From the NCBI GenBank assembly GCA_024648785.1, contig JABYQB010000002.1, forward strand, positions 1 through 64,000: 64,000 nucleotides of DNA. The letters run 5' to 3'. This document shows positions 53,978 through 64,000 of the stretch, piece by piece. Each line of letters starts with the position of its first letter. The first letter of the stretch is position 1. The translations under genes were made by a program, and so were the position numbers. The notes beneath the pieces are model-generated. The model ran no database searches, had not been told where the DNA came from, and was given only the letters and a program-made list of their open reading frames with translations. This DNA comes from Candidatus Westeberhardia cardiocondylae (lineage in GTDB: Bacteria; Pseudomonadota; Gammaproteobacteria; Enterobacterales; Enterobacteriaceae).

Positions 53978-54378
53978 CCTATTTTAAAATTTTAATATTA
54001 ATTCATATTTAAATTATAATTTTATTTAATTATTTTAATTATTATTTTTTTATATCTTTATAAGATATTTTATAAAAATTTTTAAAAAAATTTTTTGTTT
54101 TTATTAATTATCGTGTATCTATAAGTATTTAATTATAAATTTTATAATTTTATAGTTATTAAATTATTAGATTTTATATTTGTTACTATATTGTTAAAGT
54201 TTATTTTTATTATATTAGTGTTTTATTTTTTTAAAAAATCATTAATCATAAAATATAAAGTATAATTAATTTATTTAATAAATAATAAAATAATAAAAAT
54301 TTTAATTATTTATTTAATATTTAATGGTTTTAAAAAGTTATTTAAGATTTTTCATTATATATTTTAAGGATTATTAAG
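53978..54378. other. Spacer replacing rimP
   Basis: Between metY and nusA E. coli encodes rimP. Here 400 bases of A/T sequence hold no readable remnant; AAGGA near its end is the nusA ribosome binding site. Confidence 0.5.
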
Positions 54379-55869
54379 ATGAATAAAGAAGTTCTTTCTG
54401 TTATTGAATCTGTTTCTAATGAAAAATCTATTCCTAAAGAAAAGATTTTCGAAGCTTTAGAAACAGCTTTAACTATAGCAACTAAAAAACAATATGAATG
54501 TGATATTGATGTTAGAGTTGATATAAATAGAAAATCTGGAAATTTTACAACTTTTCGTCGTTGGTTGATTGTACAAAAAGTAATTTATCCAACACGAGAG
54601 ATTACTTTAGAGGCAGTACAAATAGAAAATCCAAAAGCAAGTGTTGGTGAATATGTTGAGGATGAAATGACATCTATTTCTTTTGATAGAATTTCCACAC
54701 AGACTGCTAAACAAGTTATTGTTCAAAAAGTTCGTTCTGCTGAAAGATTAATTATCATAAATCAATTTCGTAAATATGAAAATAAAATTGTACACGGAGT
54801 AGTAAAAAAAGTGAATAAAGATAATATTATTGTAGATTTAGGTAATCATGCAGATGCTATACTTTATCGTGATGATATATTACCAAAAGAAAATTTTAGA
54901 TTAGGTGACCGTATACGTGGAATTTTGTATGCAATTCGTCCAGAAGAAAAGGGTGTTCAGTTATTTATGAGTAGATCAAAAATAGAAATGTTATTGGAAT
55001 TGTTTCGTATTGAAGTTCCTGAGATAAATGAAGGAATTATAGAAATAAAATCTGTTGCTAGAGATCCAGGATTACGATCAAAGATTGCCGTTAAAACTAA
55101 AGATAAACGTATAGATCCTGTTGGAGCATGTGTTGGAATGCGTGGTTCTAGAGTGCAAGCTGTTTCTGATGAATTAAATGGTGAAAGAATAGATATTATT
55201 TTGTGGGATGATAATCCTGCTAAATTTGTAATTAATGCTATGTCACCTTCTGAAGTAAATTCTATTGTTTTAGATGAAGATAAACATACTATGGATATTG
55301 CAGTAGAAGTTAATAATCTTGCTAAAGCTATTGGTAAAAATGGACAAAATGTTCGTTTAGCTTCTCAAATTAGCGGGTGGGATTTAAATGTTATGACAAC
55401 GGAAGATTTGAATAAAAAACGTCAAGAAGAAATAATGTTGTCTTTAAATATTTTTACAACTAAACTAAATATTAGTGATAATATTGCTTTAATTTTAATA
55501 AATGCTGGTTTTTATTCTCTTGAAGAATTAGCTTATGTTCCTATTAATGAATTATTAGAAATAAAAGAAATTGAAAAAGAGACAATTTTGATGATTAGAG
55601 AAAAATCTAAAAATATTTTAACTACTTTTGCATTAAGTAATGAAGAGGATAATTTTGTAAAAAATGTTCCTTCTGAAGATTTGTTAATGTTACCAAAACT
55701 AGATCGTGATATGGCGTTTAAATTAGCTAAATTTGGTATTTGTACTTTAAAAGATCTTGCTGATCAAGGTGTTGATGATTTAATTGAGATTGATGGTTTA
55801 AATAGTAAAAAAGCAGGAGAACTAATTTTGGCTGCCAGAGATATTTGTTGGTTTAAAAATGATATATAG
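54379..55869 (+). CDS. nusA: Transcription termination/antitermination factor NusA
   Basis: Binds RNA polymerase and nascent RNA; acts in pausing, termination and antitermination. The 496 residues match E. coli (495): N-terminal polymerase-binding domain, S1 domain ([18 protein letters not shown]), KH1 ([17 protein letters not shown]), KH2 ([16 protein letters not shown]), and both C-terminal acidic repeats with helix-hairpin-helix form. Nothing is truncated. AAGGA precedes the ATG. First gene of the nusA-infB-rbfA-rpsO-pnp run. Confidence 0.97.
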   Translation: MNKEVLSVIESVSNEKSIPKEKIFEALETALTIATKKQYECDIDVRVDINRKSGNFTTFRRWLIVQKVIYPTREITLEAVQIENPKASVGEYVEDEMTSISFDRISTQTAKQVIVQKVRSAERLIIINQFRKYENKIVHGVVKKVNKDNIIVDLGNHADAILYRDDILPKENFRLGDRIRGILYAIRPEEKGVQLFMSRSKIEMLLELFRIEVPEINEGIIEIKSVARDPGLRSKIAVKTKDKRIDPVGACVGMRGSRVQAVSDELNGERIDIILWDDNPAKFVINAMSPSEVNSIVLDEDKHTMDIAVEVNNLAKAIGKNGQNVRLASQISGWDLNVMTTEDLNKKRQEEIMLSLNIFTTKLNISDNIALILINAGFYSLEELAYVPINELLEIKEIEKETILMIREKSKNILTTFALSNEEDNFVKNVPSEDLLMLPKLDRDMAFKLAKFGICTLKDLADQGVDDLIEIDGLNSKKAGELILAARDICWFKNDI

Positions 55870-55899
55870 AATATTACATAATTATTATAAAGGAATATT

Positions 55900-58464
55900 A
55901 TGACAGATATAACAGTAAAGTTACTTTCTTTGGAAATTAATACTTCAGTTGATAGGTTGTTAAAACAATTTTCTGAAGCTGGTATAAATAAAACAGAGTT
56001 AGATTATGTAACTCAGAAAGAAAAAGAAATATTATTATTATATTTGAAAAATAATAAAGGTGATAATTTAAATGAATTGATTTTACAAAGAAAAAAACAT
56101 AGTTTATTAAATGTTTTTGGTGTGGGTGGTAAAAATAAATCTATTCAAGTTGAAATACGAAAAAAAAGGATTTTTTTAAAAAAATCAAGTTTTGTTCAAG
56201 AAAATCATATACGTAATAATGAAATATTAAATAAAAATAATGATATTAATCATATTGTAAATATTAAAAAAAATATTGATAATATTAAAAATTTAAAAAA
56301 TGTTAAAAATGTTTTTCCTCGTTCTTTAAAAGAAAAAAAAAATAATTTTGTTAGAGTTGATAAGGAAAAATTTTTTCAAAAGACTAAAAGGGGTCTTATT
56401 AAAGATAAAGATAAATGGAATAAAGCTTCTTTTTTAAAGAAAGCAAGTGTTATTGATCAAGATATAAATTTTAAAGATAATTGTTTTCATAATAGTAAAA
56501 AATATATGCATGATTTTGAAAACAATAGTAATAAATCGTATTGTCAAAGTAATAAGAATTCTGTAAAAGATAAAGATTTTTCTTATTATTTAGATTATAA
56601 AGTTTTTCGGAAAAATGATAATGATAGTATTTCAAACACTGTTAGTACTCAATATGAAAATAAAAAAAATAATATTTTTTCACGTAAAGCAAATATAAAT
56701 ACAAAAAAAAATAAAAAAAGACGTATAATTGTTGATGATTTTACCATATCGGAATTATCTAATAAAATTTCTGTGAAATCTTCAGAAGTTATGAAGATTG
56801 TTAGTAAATTAAATATTGGTATTGTAAACGTTAATCAAAAAATTCCAAAAAAAATTGTAAAATTTATTGTAGAAAAATTTGGTTATCAAGTTGTTCTTCA
56901 TAAGAAAGATTTTTTAGAAGATTCCATAGTATCTTACAGAAAGTTGCATAATGATAGTTTTATTTCTTTACCAAGAGCTCCTGTAGTTACTATAATGGGG
57001 CATGTTGATCATGGAAAAACTTCATTATTAGATTATATTCGTTCGGAAAAAACAATTTTAAAAGAAATTGGAGGAATTACTCAAAGAATTGGAGCATATC
57101 ATGTAAAAACTAATAATGGAATTATTACTTTTATTGATACACCAGGTCATGAAGCATTTAGTTTAATGAGAATGAGAGGTGCGAATATTACAGATATTGT
57201 AGTATTAGTTATAGCTATAGATGATGGTTTAATGCCACAAACTATTGAGTCAATTCAGTATGCTAAGAAAGCACAGGTTCCAATAATAGTAGCTATCAAT
57301 AAAATTGATAAATTAACAACAAATTTAGATAATATTAAAAAAGAATTGTTTACTTATGGTATTCAATCGGAAGATTGGGGGGGTGAAAATCAATTTGTAT
57401 GTATTTCTGCTAAATTTGGAACAGGTATTGATGATTTATTGTGTGCCATTTTAGCTCAAGCTGAAATTATGGAATTAAAATCTGTTTATGATTGTATGGC
57501 TTCTGGTATAGTTATTGATTCATATTTAAATAGAGGGTATGGACCAATTACTACTATATTGGTTAAAGAAGGTACAATTAAAAAAGGTGATATTGTATTA
57601 TGTGGTTTGGAATATGGAAGAATAAGAGCTATTCGTGATGAATTTGGTAGAAATATTATTTCTGCAGGCCCTTCAACTCCTGTTGAAATTATTGGTTTAT
57701 CAAATGTTACTATTGTTGGTGATAAAGCCATTGTTGTTGATAACGAAAGAAAAGCTAAAGCAGTAGCTATTAATCGTAAGGAAAAATTTAAAGAGTTGAA
57801 ATTATATAATCAAGAAAAAAAATCGGTATCGGGAAATATTTTTACTAAAATTAAAAATAATAAAGTAATTATATATAACATTGTATTAAAAACTGATACT
57901 CAAGGTTCTCTTGAAGCAATTAGTAATTCTTTATTAATTTTATCTAATGAGTTAATTAAAATTAAAATAATTGGGTGTGGTGTTGGTGATGTTACAGATA
58001 GTGATGTTATGTTAGCATTATCAGCTAACTCTGTATTAATTGGGTTTAATGTTCGTCTTGTTACATTAATTCGTGAATCTTTTTATGAAGAACGTATAGA
58101 TATTCGTATGTATTCGATTATTTATAATTTAATAGATGATATTAAAAATGAAATATCCAAAATTTTGTCATTAAAATGTGATAAACAAATTATTGGTTTA
58201 GCTAGGGTTCAAAATGTTTTTAGTTCTGTTATATTTGATATTGTTTGTGGTTGTATTGTAATTAAAGGTGTTTTGAAAAAGAATAATAATATGTGTATAT
58301 TTCGTAATAAAAATATTATATATGAAGGTAAATTGGAATCTTTACGTCGTTTTAAAAATGATGTTGATGAAGTTAATTGTGGCATGGAGTGTGGTATTGG
58401 TATTAAAAATTTTTCTGATATTCATTTGGGTGATATTATAAAGGTATTTGATAATAAAATTTAA
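55900..58464 (+). CDS. infB: Translation initiation factor IF-2
   Basis: GTPase that brings initiator tRNA to the 30S subunit and joins the subunits. 854 residues (E. coli 890). A short conserved N-terminal domain is followed by about 200 residues of Lys/Asn-rich low-complexity sequence; the conserved core starts near residue 365 with VVTIMGHVDHGKTSLLDYI, then DTPGHEAF, NKIDK, and the C-terminal fMet-tRNA-binding domains. It contains an in-frame run of ten A at 56333-56342. AAGGA precedes the start, 30 bases after nusA. Confidence 0.97.
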   Translation: MTDITVKLLSLEINTSVDRLLKQFSEAGINKTELDYVTQKEKEILLLYLKNNKGDNLNELILQRKKHSLLNVFGVGGKNKSIQVEIRKKRIFLKKSSFVQENHIRNNEILNKNNDINHIVNIKKNIDNIKNLKNVKNVFPRSLKEKKNNFVRVDKEKFFQKTKRGLIKDKDKWNKASFLKKASVIDQDINFKDNCFHNSKKYMHDFENNSNKSYCQSNKNSVKDKDFSYYLDYKVFRKNDNDSISNTVSTQYENKKNNIFSRKANINTKKNKKRRIIVDDFTISELSNKISVKSSEVMKIVSKLNIGIVNVNQKIPKKIVKFIVEKFGYQVVLHKKDFLEDSIVSYRKLHNDSFISLPRAPVVTIMGHVDHGKTSLLDYIRSEKTILKEIGGITQRIGAYHVKTNNGIITFIDTPGHEAFSLMRMRGANITDIVVLVIAIDDGLMPQTIESIQYAKKAQVPIIVAINKIDKLTTNLDNIKKELFTYGIQSEDWGGENQFVCISAKFGTGIDDLLCAILAQAEIMELKSVYDCMASGIVIDSYLNRGYGPITTILVKEGTIKKGDIVLCGLEYGRIRAIRDEFGRNIISAGPSTPVEIIGLSNVTIVGDKAIVVDNERKAKAVAINRKEKFKELKLYNQEKKSVSGNIFTKIKNNKVIIYNIVLKTDTQGSLEAISNSLLILSNELIKIKIIGCGVGDVTDSDVMLALSANSVLIGFNVRLVTLIRESFYEERIDIRMYSIIYNLIDDIKNEISKILSLKCDKQIIGLARVQNVFSSVIFDIVCGCIVIKGVLKKNNNMCIFRNKNIIYEGKLESLRRFKNDVDEVNCGMECGIGIKNFSDIHLGDIIKVFDNKI

Positions 58465-58546
58465 AAATAATATGATTATTACTATATTTTATTTATTAAA
58501 TAGTTTAATAAAATATTTTTGATGAAATTTTGAGGTTGTAGATTTT

Positions 58547-58906
58547 ATGTTTAAAGAATACAATCGTACACATAAAGTTGCTAGAGAAATACATAGAAAT
58601 GTTTCTTGTATTTTACAACGTGTAGTTCAAGATCCTAGAATTGGAATAGTTACTATTACTGAAGTTAATATGTCACGAGATTTATGTTATGCAAAGATTT
58701 TCGTAACTTTTCTTAATTATAAGAAACAAAAAGAAATAAAAATTGCGATTAAATTATTACAAAATATGTCTGGTTTGATTCGTTTTTTAATATTAAAATA
58801 TATTAACCTTAGATTTGTTCCAAAATTAATTTTTATGTATGATTATTCTTTATTAAATGGTATTAAGATATTTAAATTAGTTGATAAGTCCTGTAAAAAT
58901 AAGTAA
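58547..58906 (+). CDS. rbfA: 30S ribosome-binding factor RbfA
   Basis: Assembly factor for the 5' end of 16S rRNA, a KH-like single domain. The 119 residues (E. coli 133) show RTHKVAREIHRNVSCILQR, DPRIGIVTITEVNMSRDL, and YAKIFVTFL, then LRFVPKLIFMYD. The final tail is shorter than in E. coli. truB, which follows in E. coli, is not present in the 251 bases before rpsO. Confidence 0.94.
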   Translation: MFKEYNRTHKVAREIHRNVSCILQRVVQDPRIGIVTITEVNMSRDLCYAKIFVTFLNYKKQKEIKIAIKLLQNMSGLIRFLILKYINLRFVPKLIFMYDYSLLNGIKIFKLVDKSCKNK

Positions 58907-59157
58907 TATTTTTTTTTATGTGTTTAATATACATTAATAATTCAATAATATTTTTTATAATTTTTTAATTTTATTTTTTATTTATTAGTTTGTGTTTTAG
59001 TCTATTAATTAGAAATTAAAATATTTATTATGTAATTTTATTCTATTATTAATTAGAAAAGTAAATTTTGTAACTATTTTAAACTTAAATTTTGTATTTT
59101 ATAACAAAATCATTTTTTTAATTTATGATTTATTTAATTTTGGGTGATAATTATATT

Positions 59158-59427
59158 ATGAATGAATGTAAGTTATTAAAAAAAAATATTATTTTAAAAT
59201 TTGGTGATTCTATAAAAAATAGTGGTTCTTCTGAAGTTCAAATTGCTATTTTGACTTATAGAATTAATTATTTAAATATTCATTTTTCACATCATAAAAA
59301 AGATTACCATAGTCGTTTTGGTTTGTTCCGCATGATTTCTAAAAGAAGAAAATTGCTTGATTATTTAAAAAATCAAGATTTTAATAAGTATATTAATTTA
59401 ATAAAAGAATTAGGTTTACGTCGTTAA
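59158..59427 (+). CDS. rpsO: 30S ribosomal protein S15
   Basis: Primary 16S rRNA-binding protein of the central domain. The ATG at 59158 gives 89 residues, the E. coli length; 11 upstream codons are open but not homologous. Conserved features are GSSEVQIAILTYRINYL, HHKKDYHSRFGLFRMISKRRKLLDYL and the ending ELGLRR. GGGTGA about 11 bases upstream is a plausible ribosome site. Confidence 0.95.
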   Translation: MNECKLLKKNIILKFGDSIKNSGSSEVQIAILTYRINYLNIHFSHHKKDYHSRFGLFRMISKRRKLLDYLKNQDFNKYINLIKELGLRR

Positions 59428-59630
59428 AATATAAATAATTTTTAATATTGATTAAATATTGTATTTCAAAAAAATAAATTATTATAAAATATAAATATAT
59501 TAGTTGAAAGTATTTTAATGATACTGTTATAATTCACTATATTATATTTTTAATAAAATTTATTTTATAAAATTTCATTTTGAAAATATATTTTTTATTT
59601 TAATTTATTGTATTAAAAAAGGAAAATATT

Positions 59631-61727
59631 TTGTTAAGTTCTGTTGCTAAAAAATTTAAATATGGAAAACATAATATTATTATAGAAACAGGAATGATTG
59701 CTAAACAAGCATCATCTTCTGTTTTGGTTAATATGGATGATACAGTAGTTCTTGTAACTGTGGTCGGGGACAAAAAAATAAAGCCTGGTCAATTATTTTT
59801 TCCGTTAATTGTTAATTATCAAGAAAGGACTTATGCTGCTGGAAGATTTCCTGGTGGGTTTTTTCGTAGGGAGGGTAGACCAAGCGAGAATGAGATATTA
59901 ATTTCTAGATTAATTGATCGACCAATTCGTCCTTTATTTCCTAAAAATTTTTTTTATGAAGTTCAGATTGTTGCAACTGTAATGTCTATTAATCCTCAAG
60001 TAAATCCAGATATTGTTGCAATTATTGGTTCTTCTGCCGCACTTAGTTTGTCTGATATTCCATTTTATGGACCTATTGGAGCATCTCGTGTTGGTTATAT
60101 TAATAATAAATACGTTTTAAATCCTACTGTTAATGATTTAAAAGAAAGTGAATTAGATTTGATTATTTCAGGAACTTGTGATTCTGTATTGATGGTTGAA
60201 TCTGAATCAAAATTATTAAATGAAGATCAAATTTTCGGAGCAATTGTTTACGGACAGGAAAAACAAAAAATAATAATTGAACAAATTAATGAATTAGTGT
60301 CAAAAGTTGGTAAAACAAAATGGATATGGAATACATATGAAAATTATGATGACATAAAAACAAAGATTTTCAAACTAGCTAAATTTAAATTAGAAAAAGC
60401 TTATAAAATTTCTAATAAAGATAAAAGATATACTACTATTGAATCCATTAAAATGTATGTTAAAGACATTTTATGTCGTGAAGGAAATAATTGTGATGAA
60501 AATATTTTTCATAATTTTTTTAATGATTTAGAGAAGAGTATTTTTAGAAAACGTATTTTAAATGGAGAACCTCGATTAGATGGTAGAAAAAGTAATATGA
60601 TTCGTAATGTTGATATGAATGTAGGTATTTTTCCAAGAACTCATGGATCTTCAATATTCACTAAAGGTGAAACTCAAGTTTTAGTTATTGTTACTCTTGG
60701 TACTGAAAGAGATGCACAAAATATTGATTCATTAATAGGTGACAGAATAGATCGTTTTTTGTTTCATTATAATTTTCCATCTTATTGTGTTGGTGAAATA
60801 GGTATGGTTGGTCCACCAAAACGTCGTGAAATTGGTCATGGGAAATTGATAAAGAAATCTATTCTACCTGTTATGCCAAGTTTGGAAGATTTTCCATATA
60901 CTGTTCGTGTTGTTTCAGAAATTACTGAATCAAATGGTTCTTCATCTATGGCATCTGTATGTGGGGCATCTCTTGCATTAATGGATGCTGGAGTACCTAT
61001 AAAAACGTCAGTTGCTGGTGTTGCAATGGGATTAGTTAAAGATGGAAATCGTTTTGAAATATTGTCAGATATTTTAGGAAATGAAGATCATTTTGGAGAT
61101 ATGGATTTTAAAATTTCTGGATCAAAAATTGGTATTACTGCATTGCAAATGGATATTAAAATACTTGATATAAATTACGATATTGTTCGTATGTCTTTAT
61201 TAAAGGCAAGAGTCGCTTTATTGTCTATAATTGATGATATGGAAAAAGTTATTAAATATCCAAAAAGAGATATTTCTAAATTTGCTCCTCGTATTTATCT
61301 TATGAAGATTAATCCTGATAAAATAAGAGATGTTATTGGTAAAGGTGGTTCTATTGTTCGTTCTTTGACTGAAGAAACAGGTACTGTAATTGAAATTAAG
61401 GAAGATGGTATTATAAAAATAGCTGCAATAGATGTTGAAAAAGCTAAATATGTTATTCGTCGCATTGAAGATATTGTTACTACAAAAATTGAAGTAGATC
61501 GAATTTATAATGGAAAAGTAACTAGAATAGTACATTTTGGTGCATTTGTTTCTATTATTGGTGGTAAGGAAGGTTTAGTACATATTTCACAAATTTCTGA
61601 TCAACATGTAAAAAAAGTAGATGATTACTTAAAATTAGGACAAAAAGTATCTGTGAAGGTTTTAGAAATAGATAATCAAGGACGTGTGCGTTTAAGTATT
61701 AAAAAAGCTAATAATATTAAATTTTAG
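59631..61727 (+). CDS. pnp: Polyribonucleotide nucleotidyltransferase (PNPase)
   Basis: Phosphorolytic 3'-5' exoribonuclease of mRNA decay. The 698 residues (E. coli 711) hold two RNase PH domains ([42 protein letters not shown]), KH ([16 protein letters not shown]) and S1 ([20 protein letters not shown]). The start is TTG at 59631 with AAGGA about eight bases before it; E. coli pnp also starts at TTG, so the rare codon is conserved. The C-terminal RNase E-independent tail is slightly shortened. Confidence 0.97.
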   Translation: MLSSVAKKFKYGKHNIIIETGMIAKQASSSVLVNMDDTVVLVTVVGDKKIKPGQLFFPLIVNYQERTYAAGRFPGGFFRREGRPSENEILISRLIDRPIRPLFPKNFFYEVQIVATVMSINPQVNPDIVAIIGSSAALSLSDIPFYGPIGASRVGYINNKYVLNPTVNDLKESELDLIISGTCDSVLMVESESKLLNEDQIFGAIVYGQEKQKIIIEQINELVSKVGKTKWIWNTYENYDDIKTKIFKLAKFKLEKAYKISNKDKRYTTIESIKMYVKDILCREGNNCDENIFHNFFNDLEKSIFRKRILNGEPRLDGRKSNMIRNVDMNVGIFPRTHGSSIFTKGETQVLVIVTLGTERDAQNIDSLIGDRIDRFLFHYNFPSYCVGEIGMVGPPKRREIGHGKLIKKSILPVMPSLEDFPYTVRVVSEITESNGSSSMASVCGASLALMDAGVPIKTSVAGVAMGLVKDGNRFEILSDILGNEDHFGDMDFKISGSKIGITALQMDIKILDINYDIVRMSLLKARVALLSIIDDMEKVIKYPKRDISKFAPRIYLMKINPDKIRDVIGKGGSIVRSLTEETGTVIEIKEDGIIKIAAIDVEKAKYVIRRIEDIVTTKIEVDRIYNGKVTRIVHFGAFVSIIGGKEGLVHISQISDQHVKKVDDYLKLGQKVSVKVLEIDNQGRVRLSIKKANNIKF

Positions 61728-61885
61728 ATAAATAATAAGGAATTAATATTTTTTATTGTTTTATTTTTATATTTTATATTTTATTTTTTGAGTTAAAAAT
61801 TATATTTAAGGTAATTAAATAAGAATTAGAAATAATTATTTTATTGAAATATAATTTTAAATTTTATTTTTATATTAAAAAAAAT

Positions 61886-62104
61886 TTATTTATCTCTAAA
61901 TATAATTCGACCTTTTTTTAAGTCATACGGAGTTAATTCTACAATTACTTTATCACCTGTTAAGATTCTAATATAATTTTTTCTAATTTTACCAGATATA
62001 TGTGCAATTATTGTGTGACCGTTTTCTAATATTACACGAAACATAGTATTAGGTAATGTATTTATAACTGTTCCTGTCATTTCAATATTATTTTTTTTGG
62101 ACAT
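61886..62104 (-). CDS. infA: Translation initiation factor IF-1
   Basis: Small OB-fold factor blocking the ribosomal A site during initiation. The 72 residues equal E. coli IF-1 in length and align without gaps: [59 protein letters not shown]. Converges with pnp. In E. coli aat, cydC and cydD lie between infA and trxB; here they are deleted and trxB is 68 bases away. Confidence 0.97.
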   Translation of the reverse strand: MSKKNNIEMTGTVINTLPNTMFRVILENGHTIIAHISGKIRKNYIRILTGDKVIVELTPYDLKKGRIIFRDK

Positions 62105-62172
62105 ATTTTACCTATTTATGATAAAAATTATAATGTTTGTAATATAATGTATTGTAATAAAATTTTTTATTA

Positions 62173-63132
62173 TTAAAGTTTGTTTAAATATTTTTCAGCA
62201 TCTAATGCTGCCATGCATCCAGTGCTTGCTGCAGTAATTGCTTGTCTATAATTGTTATCTATAACATCACCAGCTGCAAATATTCCAGGTATAGAAGTAG
62301 ATGTCATATTATTTTTTTCAAATTTTACATTTATATACCCATTTTTTAAGTTTAATTGATTTTCAAACAATGTAGTATTTGGTTTGTATCCAATAGCTAT
62401 AAATAATCCTGATATTTGTATATATTGTGTAATATTTGTGTTATTTTTTTGTATATATATTCCAGTAATTTCTTCTGTATTTCCTTGTATTTTTTTAATA
62501 ACACAATTTTTGTGTAATATAATATTTTTATATTTAGAATTTGATATTTTGTCAATAAGAATTTTTTCTGCTTTAAATATATTACGTCGATGTATCAAAT
62601 GTATTTCAAGTGCAATTTTTGATAAATATAATGCTTCTTCTATAGCAGTATTACCACCACCAACAATAGCTACTATTTTATTTTTATAAAAAAATCCATC
62701 ACAAATAGCACAAGTAGATATTCCTTTATTTTTATATTTTTTTTCGTTTTGTAATCCAAGAGTTTTTGGTGAAGAACCAGTTGCAATTATTAATGAATCA
62801 CAAGTATATTCAAAATTGTTACCTTTTAAGTAAAAAGGTTTTTTTGTAAAATTTATTTTAATTATATGATCATGAATAATTTTTACATGAAATTTTTTTG
62901 CATGATTATTCATTCTATTCATTAATGTATAACCTGTTAATTTATTTGAATCTCCTGGCCAATTTTCGATATTTTCTGTATTCATTAATTGCCCACCTTT
63001 TTCTGATCCAGTAATTAATATTGGTTTTAAGTTAGCTCTAGCTGAATATATAGATGCTGTATAACCTGCAGGTCCTGATCCTAGTATAATTAGTTTATTG
63101 TGTTTTATATCATTAAAACTTTTTAATTTCAT
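62173..63132 (-). CDS. trxB: Thioredoxin reductase
   Basis: FAD enzyme that reduces thioredoxin with NADPH. The 319 residues (E. coli 321) show the FAD loop [20 protein letters not shown] near residue 18, the redox-active CAICDG (C141, C144; E. coli CATCDG), the NADP loop [14 protein letters not shown], and [11 protein letters not shown] near the end. AAGGACC precedes the start. It is the likely electron source for the TsaA peroxiredoxin at 20.6 kb via a thioredoxin encoded outside this window. Confidence 0.97.
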   Translation of the reverse strand: MKLKSFNDIKHNKLIILGSGPAGYTASIYSARANLKPILITGSEKGGQLMNTENIENWPGDSNKLTGYTLMNRMNNHAKKFHVKIIHDHIIKINFTKKPFYLKGNNFEYTCDSLIIATGSSPKTLGLQNEKKYKNKGISTCAICDGFFYKNKIVAIVGGGNTAIEEALYLSKIALEIHLIHRRNIFKAEKILIDKISNSKYKNIILHKNCVIKKIQGNTEEITGIYIQKNNTNITQYIQISGLFIAIGYKPNTTLFENQLNLKNGYINVKFEKNNMTSTSIPGIFAAGDVIDNNYRQAITAASTGCMAALDAEKYLNKL

Positions 63133-63553
63133 TATTAGGTCCTTATTATGTATTTTGTTTTAAATATATAATGTTTAAAATTATATAAATTATAAATATT
63201 ATTTATTTATTTAAATTTTATAAAAGTAATATAAATTATTTAAATAACTTTAATGTTTGTTTCTCATTTGTTATGATTGTATTTTATTAATTTTCTTATT
63301 TTTATTTTATTATATATTTTATATTTTATATATTCTGTTATAAAATATTTTTGTTGTATTGTAATTATATACAAAAATATTTATATATTTAATATAATTT
63401 TTTATTTTCTGTTTGTTTTATATTTAAAAATATTTTATTCTAAGTTAATTATTGATATTGTTGTTTATTGTATTAAAAATTTATTTTGTTTAGTTTGTTT
63501 TATAAAATTTATTATATTTTTATATATTACATTTATTTTATTAAAAATTAATT
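63133..63553. other. Divergent spacer between trxB and serS
   Basis: lrp, ftsK, lolA and rarA lie here in E. coli and none is readable. It contains a hydrophobic 94-codon open stretch (63277-63561, TTG start, no ribosome site) that overlaps the serS start by eight bases; it resembles nothing I know and is probably a product of local T richness. Confidence 0.45.
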
Positions 63554-64000
63554 ATGCTTGATTATAATTTGCTTCGTTATGAACTTAATAAAGTTGCTAA
63601 AAAATTGTCCAGAAGAAAATTTTTCTTAGATGTAGTGAACTTTCGTAAACAAGAGAAAAAAAGAAAAATGTTACAAATTAAAGTAGAAAATTTACAATTT
63701 AAACGTAATATTCAATCTAAATTATTTGGTAAAAATAAAAATTGTGGTAAAAATGTTGAAAAATTACATGAAGAAATTAAGAATATAAACGAATGTTTAA
63801 AAATTGCTAAATATAAATTAAATTTATTAAAAAAAAAAATATATAATGATATGTTATCATTTCCAAATATTCCTGATAATTTTATACCTGATGGGTATAA
63901 TATTGAAAATAATGTGGAAATTTTTCGATGGGGTATTCCAAAAAAATTTAATTTTTCTATCAAAGATCATATGGAACTTGGAAAAATATTAGATGGTTTG
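63554..64000 (+). CDS. serS: Seryl-tRNA synthetase, 5' part cut by window edge
   Basis: Class II synthetase charging tRNA-Ser. Only the first 149 codons are in the window and the frame is still open at its end. They begin MLDYNLLRYELNKVAKKLSRR, as E. coli [21 protein letters not shown], and cover the long antiparallel coiled-coil arm that contacts the tRNA variable arm, then SFPNIPDNFIPDG and VEIFRWGIPKKFNF. It carries an in-frame run of eleven A at 63829-63839. Catalytic motifs 1-3 lie beyond the edge. Confidence 0.95.
   Translation, partial: MLDYNLLRYELNKVAKKLSRRKFFLDVVNFRKQEKKRKMLQIKVENLQFKRNIQSKLFGKNKNCGKNVEKLHEEIKNINECLKIAKYKLNLLKKKIYNDMLSFPNIPDNFIPDGYNIENNVEIFRWGIPKKFNFSIKDHMELGKILDGL

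Overview
The window reads as part of a heavily reduced genome of an insect-type intracellular symbiont in the Enterobacterales. The DNA is strikingly AT-rich (about four fifths A+T by eye, not counted). There are no insertion sequences, phage genes, CRISPR arrays or rRNA genes. Almost every gene is a recognisable orthologue of an Escherichia coli core gene, and gene order follows E. coli blocks from which individual genes have been cut out. I cannot name the genus from the sequence alone.

Layout. 0.3-5.1 kb (+): rpmE, then lepA-lepB-rnc-era. 5.3-17.5 kb (-): secA and the division/cell-wall cluster reduced to murC, murG, murD, mraY, murF, murE and rsmH. 18.4-21.2 kb (-): ligA and a TsaA-type peroxiredoxin. 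21.9-24.5 kb (+): glpK and fpr. 24.8-26.1 kb (-): yajC, tpiA. 26.4-28.6 kb (+): nusB, thiI. 28.9-33.6 kb (-): the cytochrome bo3 operon cyoABCDE. 34.1-46.2 kb (+): clpP, clpX, lon, miaA, hfq, hflK, hflC, rlmB, rpsF, rpsR, rplI. 46.3-46.9 kb (-): ppa. 47.4-61.7 kb (+): rplU, rpmA, obgE, greA, rlmE, ftsH, secG, tRNA-Leu(GAG), initiator tRNA-Met, nusA, infB, rbfA, rpsO, pnp. 61.9-63.1 kb (-): infA, trxB. 63.6 kb to the edge (+): serS, partial.

How it works together. The set covers translation and ribosome maturation, membrane proteolysis (FtsH-HflKC, Lon, ClpXP), protein export (SecA, SecG, YajC, LepB), cytoplasmic steps of lipid II synthesis, an aerobic quinol oxidase and a thin redox layer (TsaA, TrxB, Fpr). 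Missing from their expected places are ftsL, ftsI, ftsW, ddlB, ftsQ, ftsA, ftsZ, lpxC, dacB, glmM, secD/secF, glpF, glpX, priB, rimP and truB.

The most interesting signal is that three membrane-protein genes, lepB, cyoE and secG, are each interrupted at a homopolymer of 9-10 T or A that is one base short of the frame. Adding one base at the run restores a colinear protein in each case: LepB regains its membrane anchor, CyoE regains its middle helices at 285 aa, and SecG regains a 109-aa length and the ending DIPN. This is either decoding by RNA-polymerase or ribosome slippage or systematic homopolymer under-calling; both can be tested. A second global signal is that the + strand is G+T-rich throughout, so minus-strand proteins are rich in Lys/Asn/Ile/Thr and plus-strand proteins in Val/Phe/Gly/Leu. 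That implies the whole window lies in one replichore.
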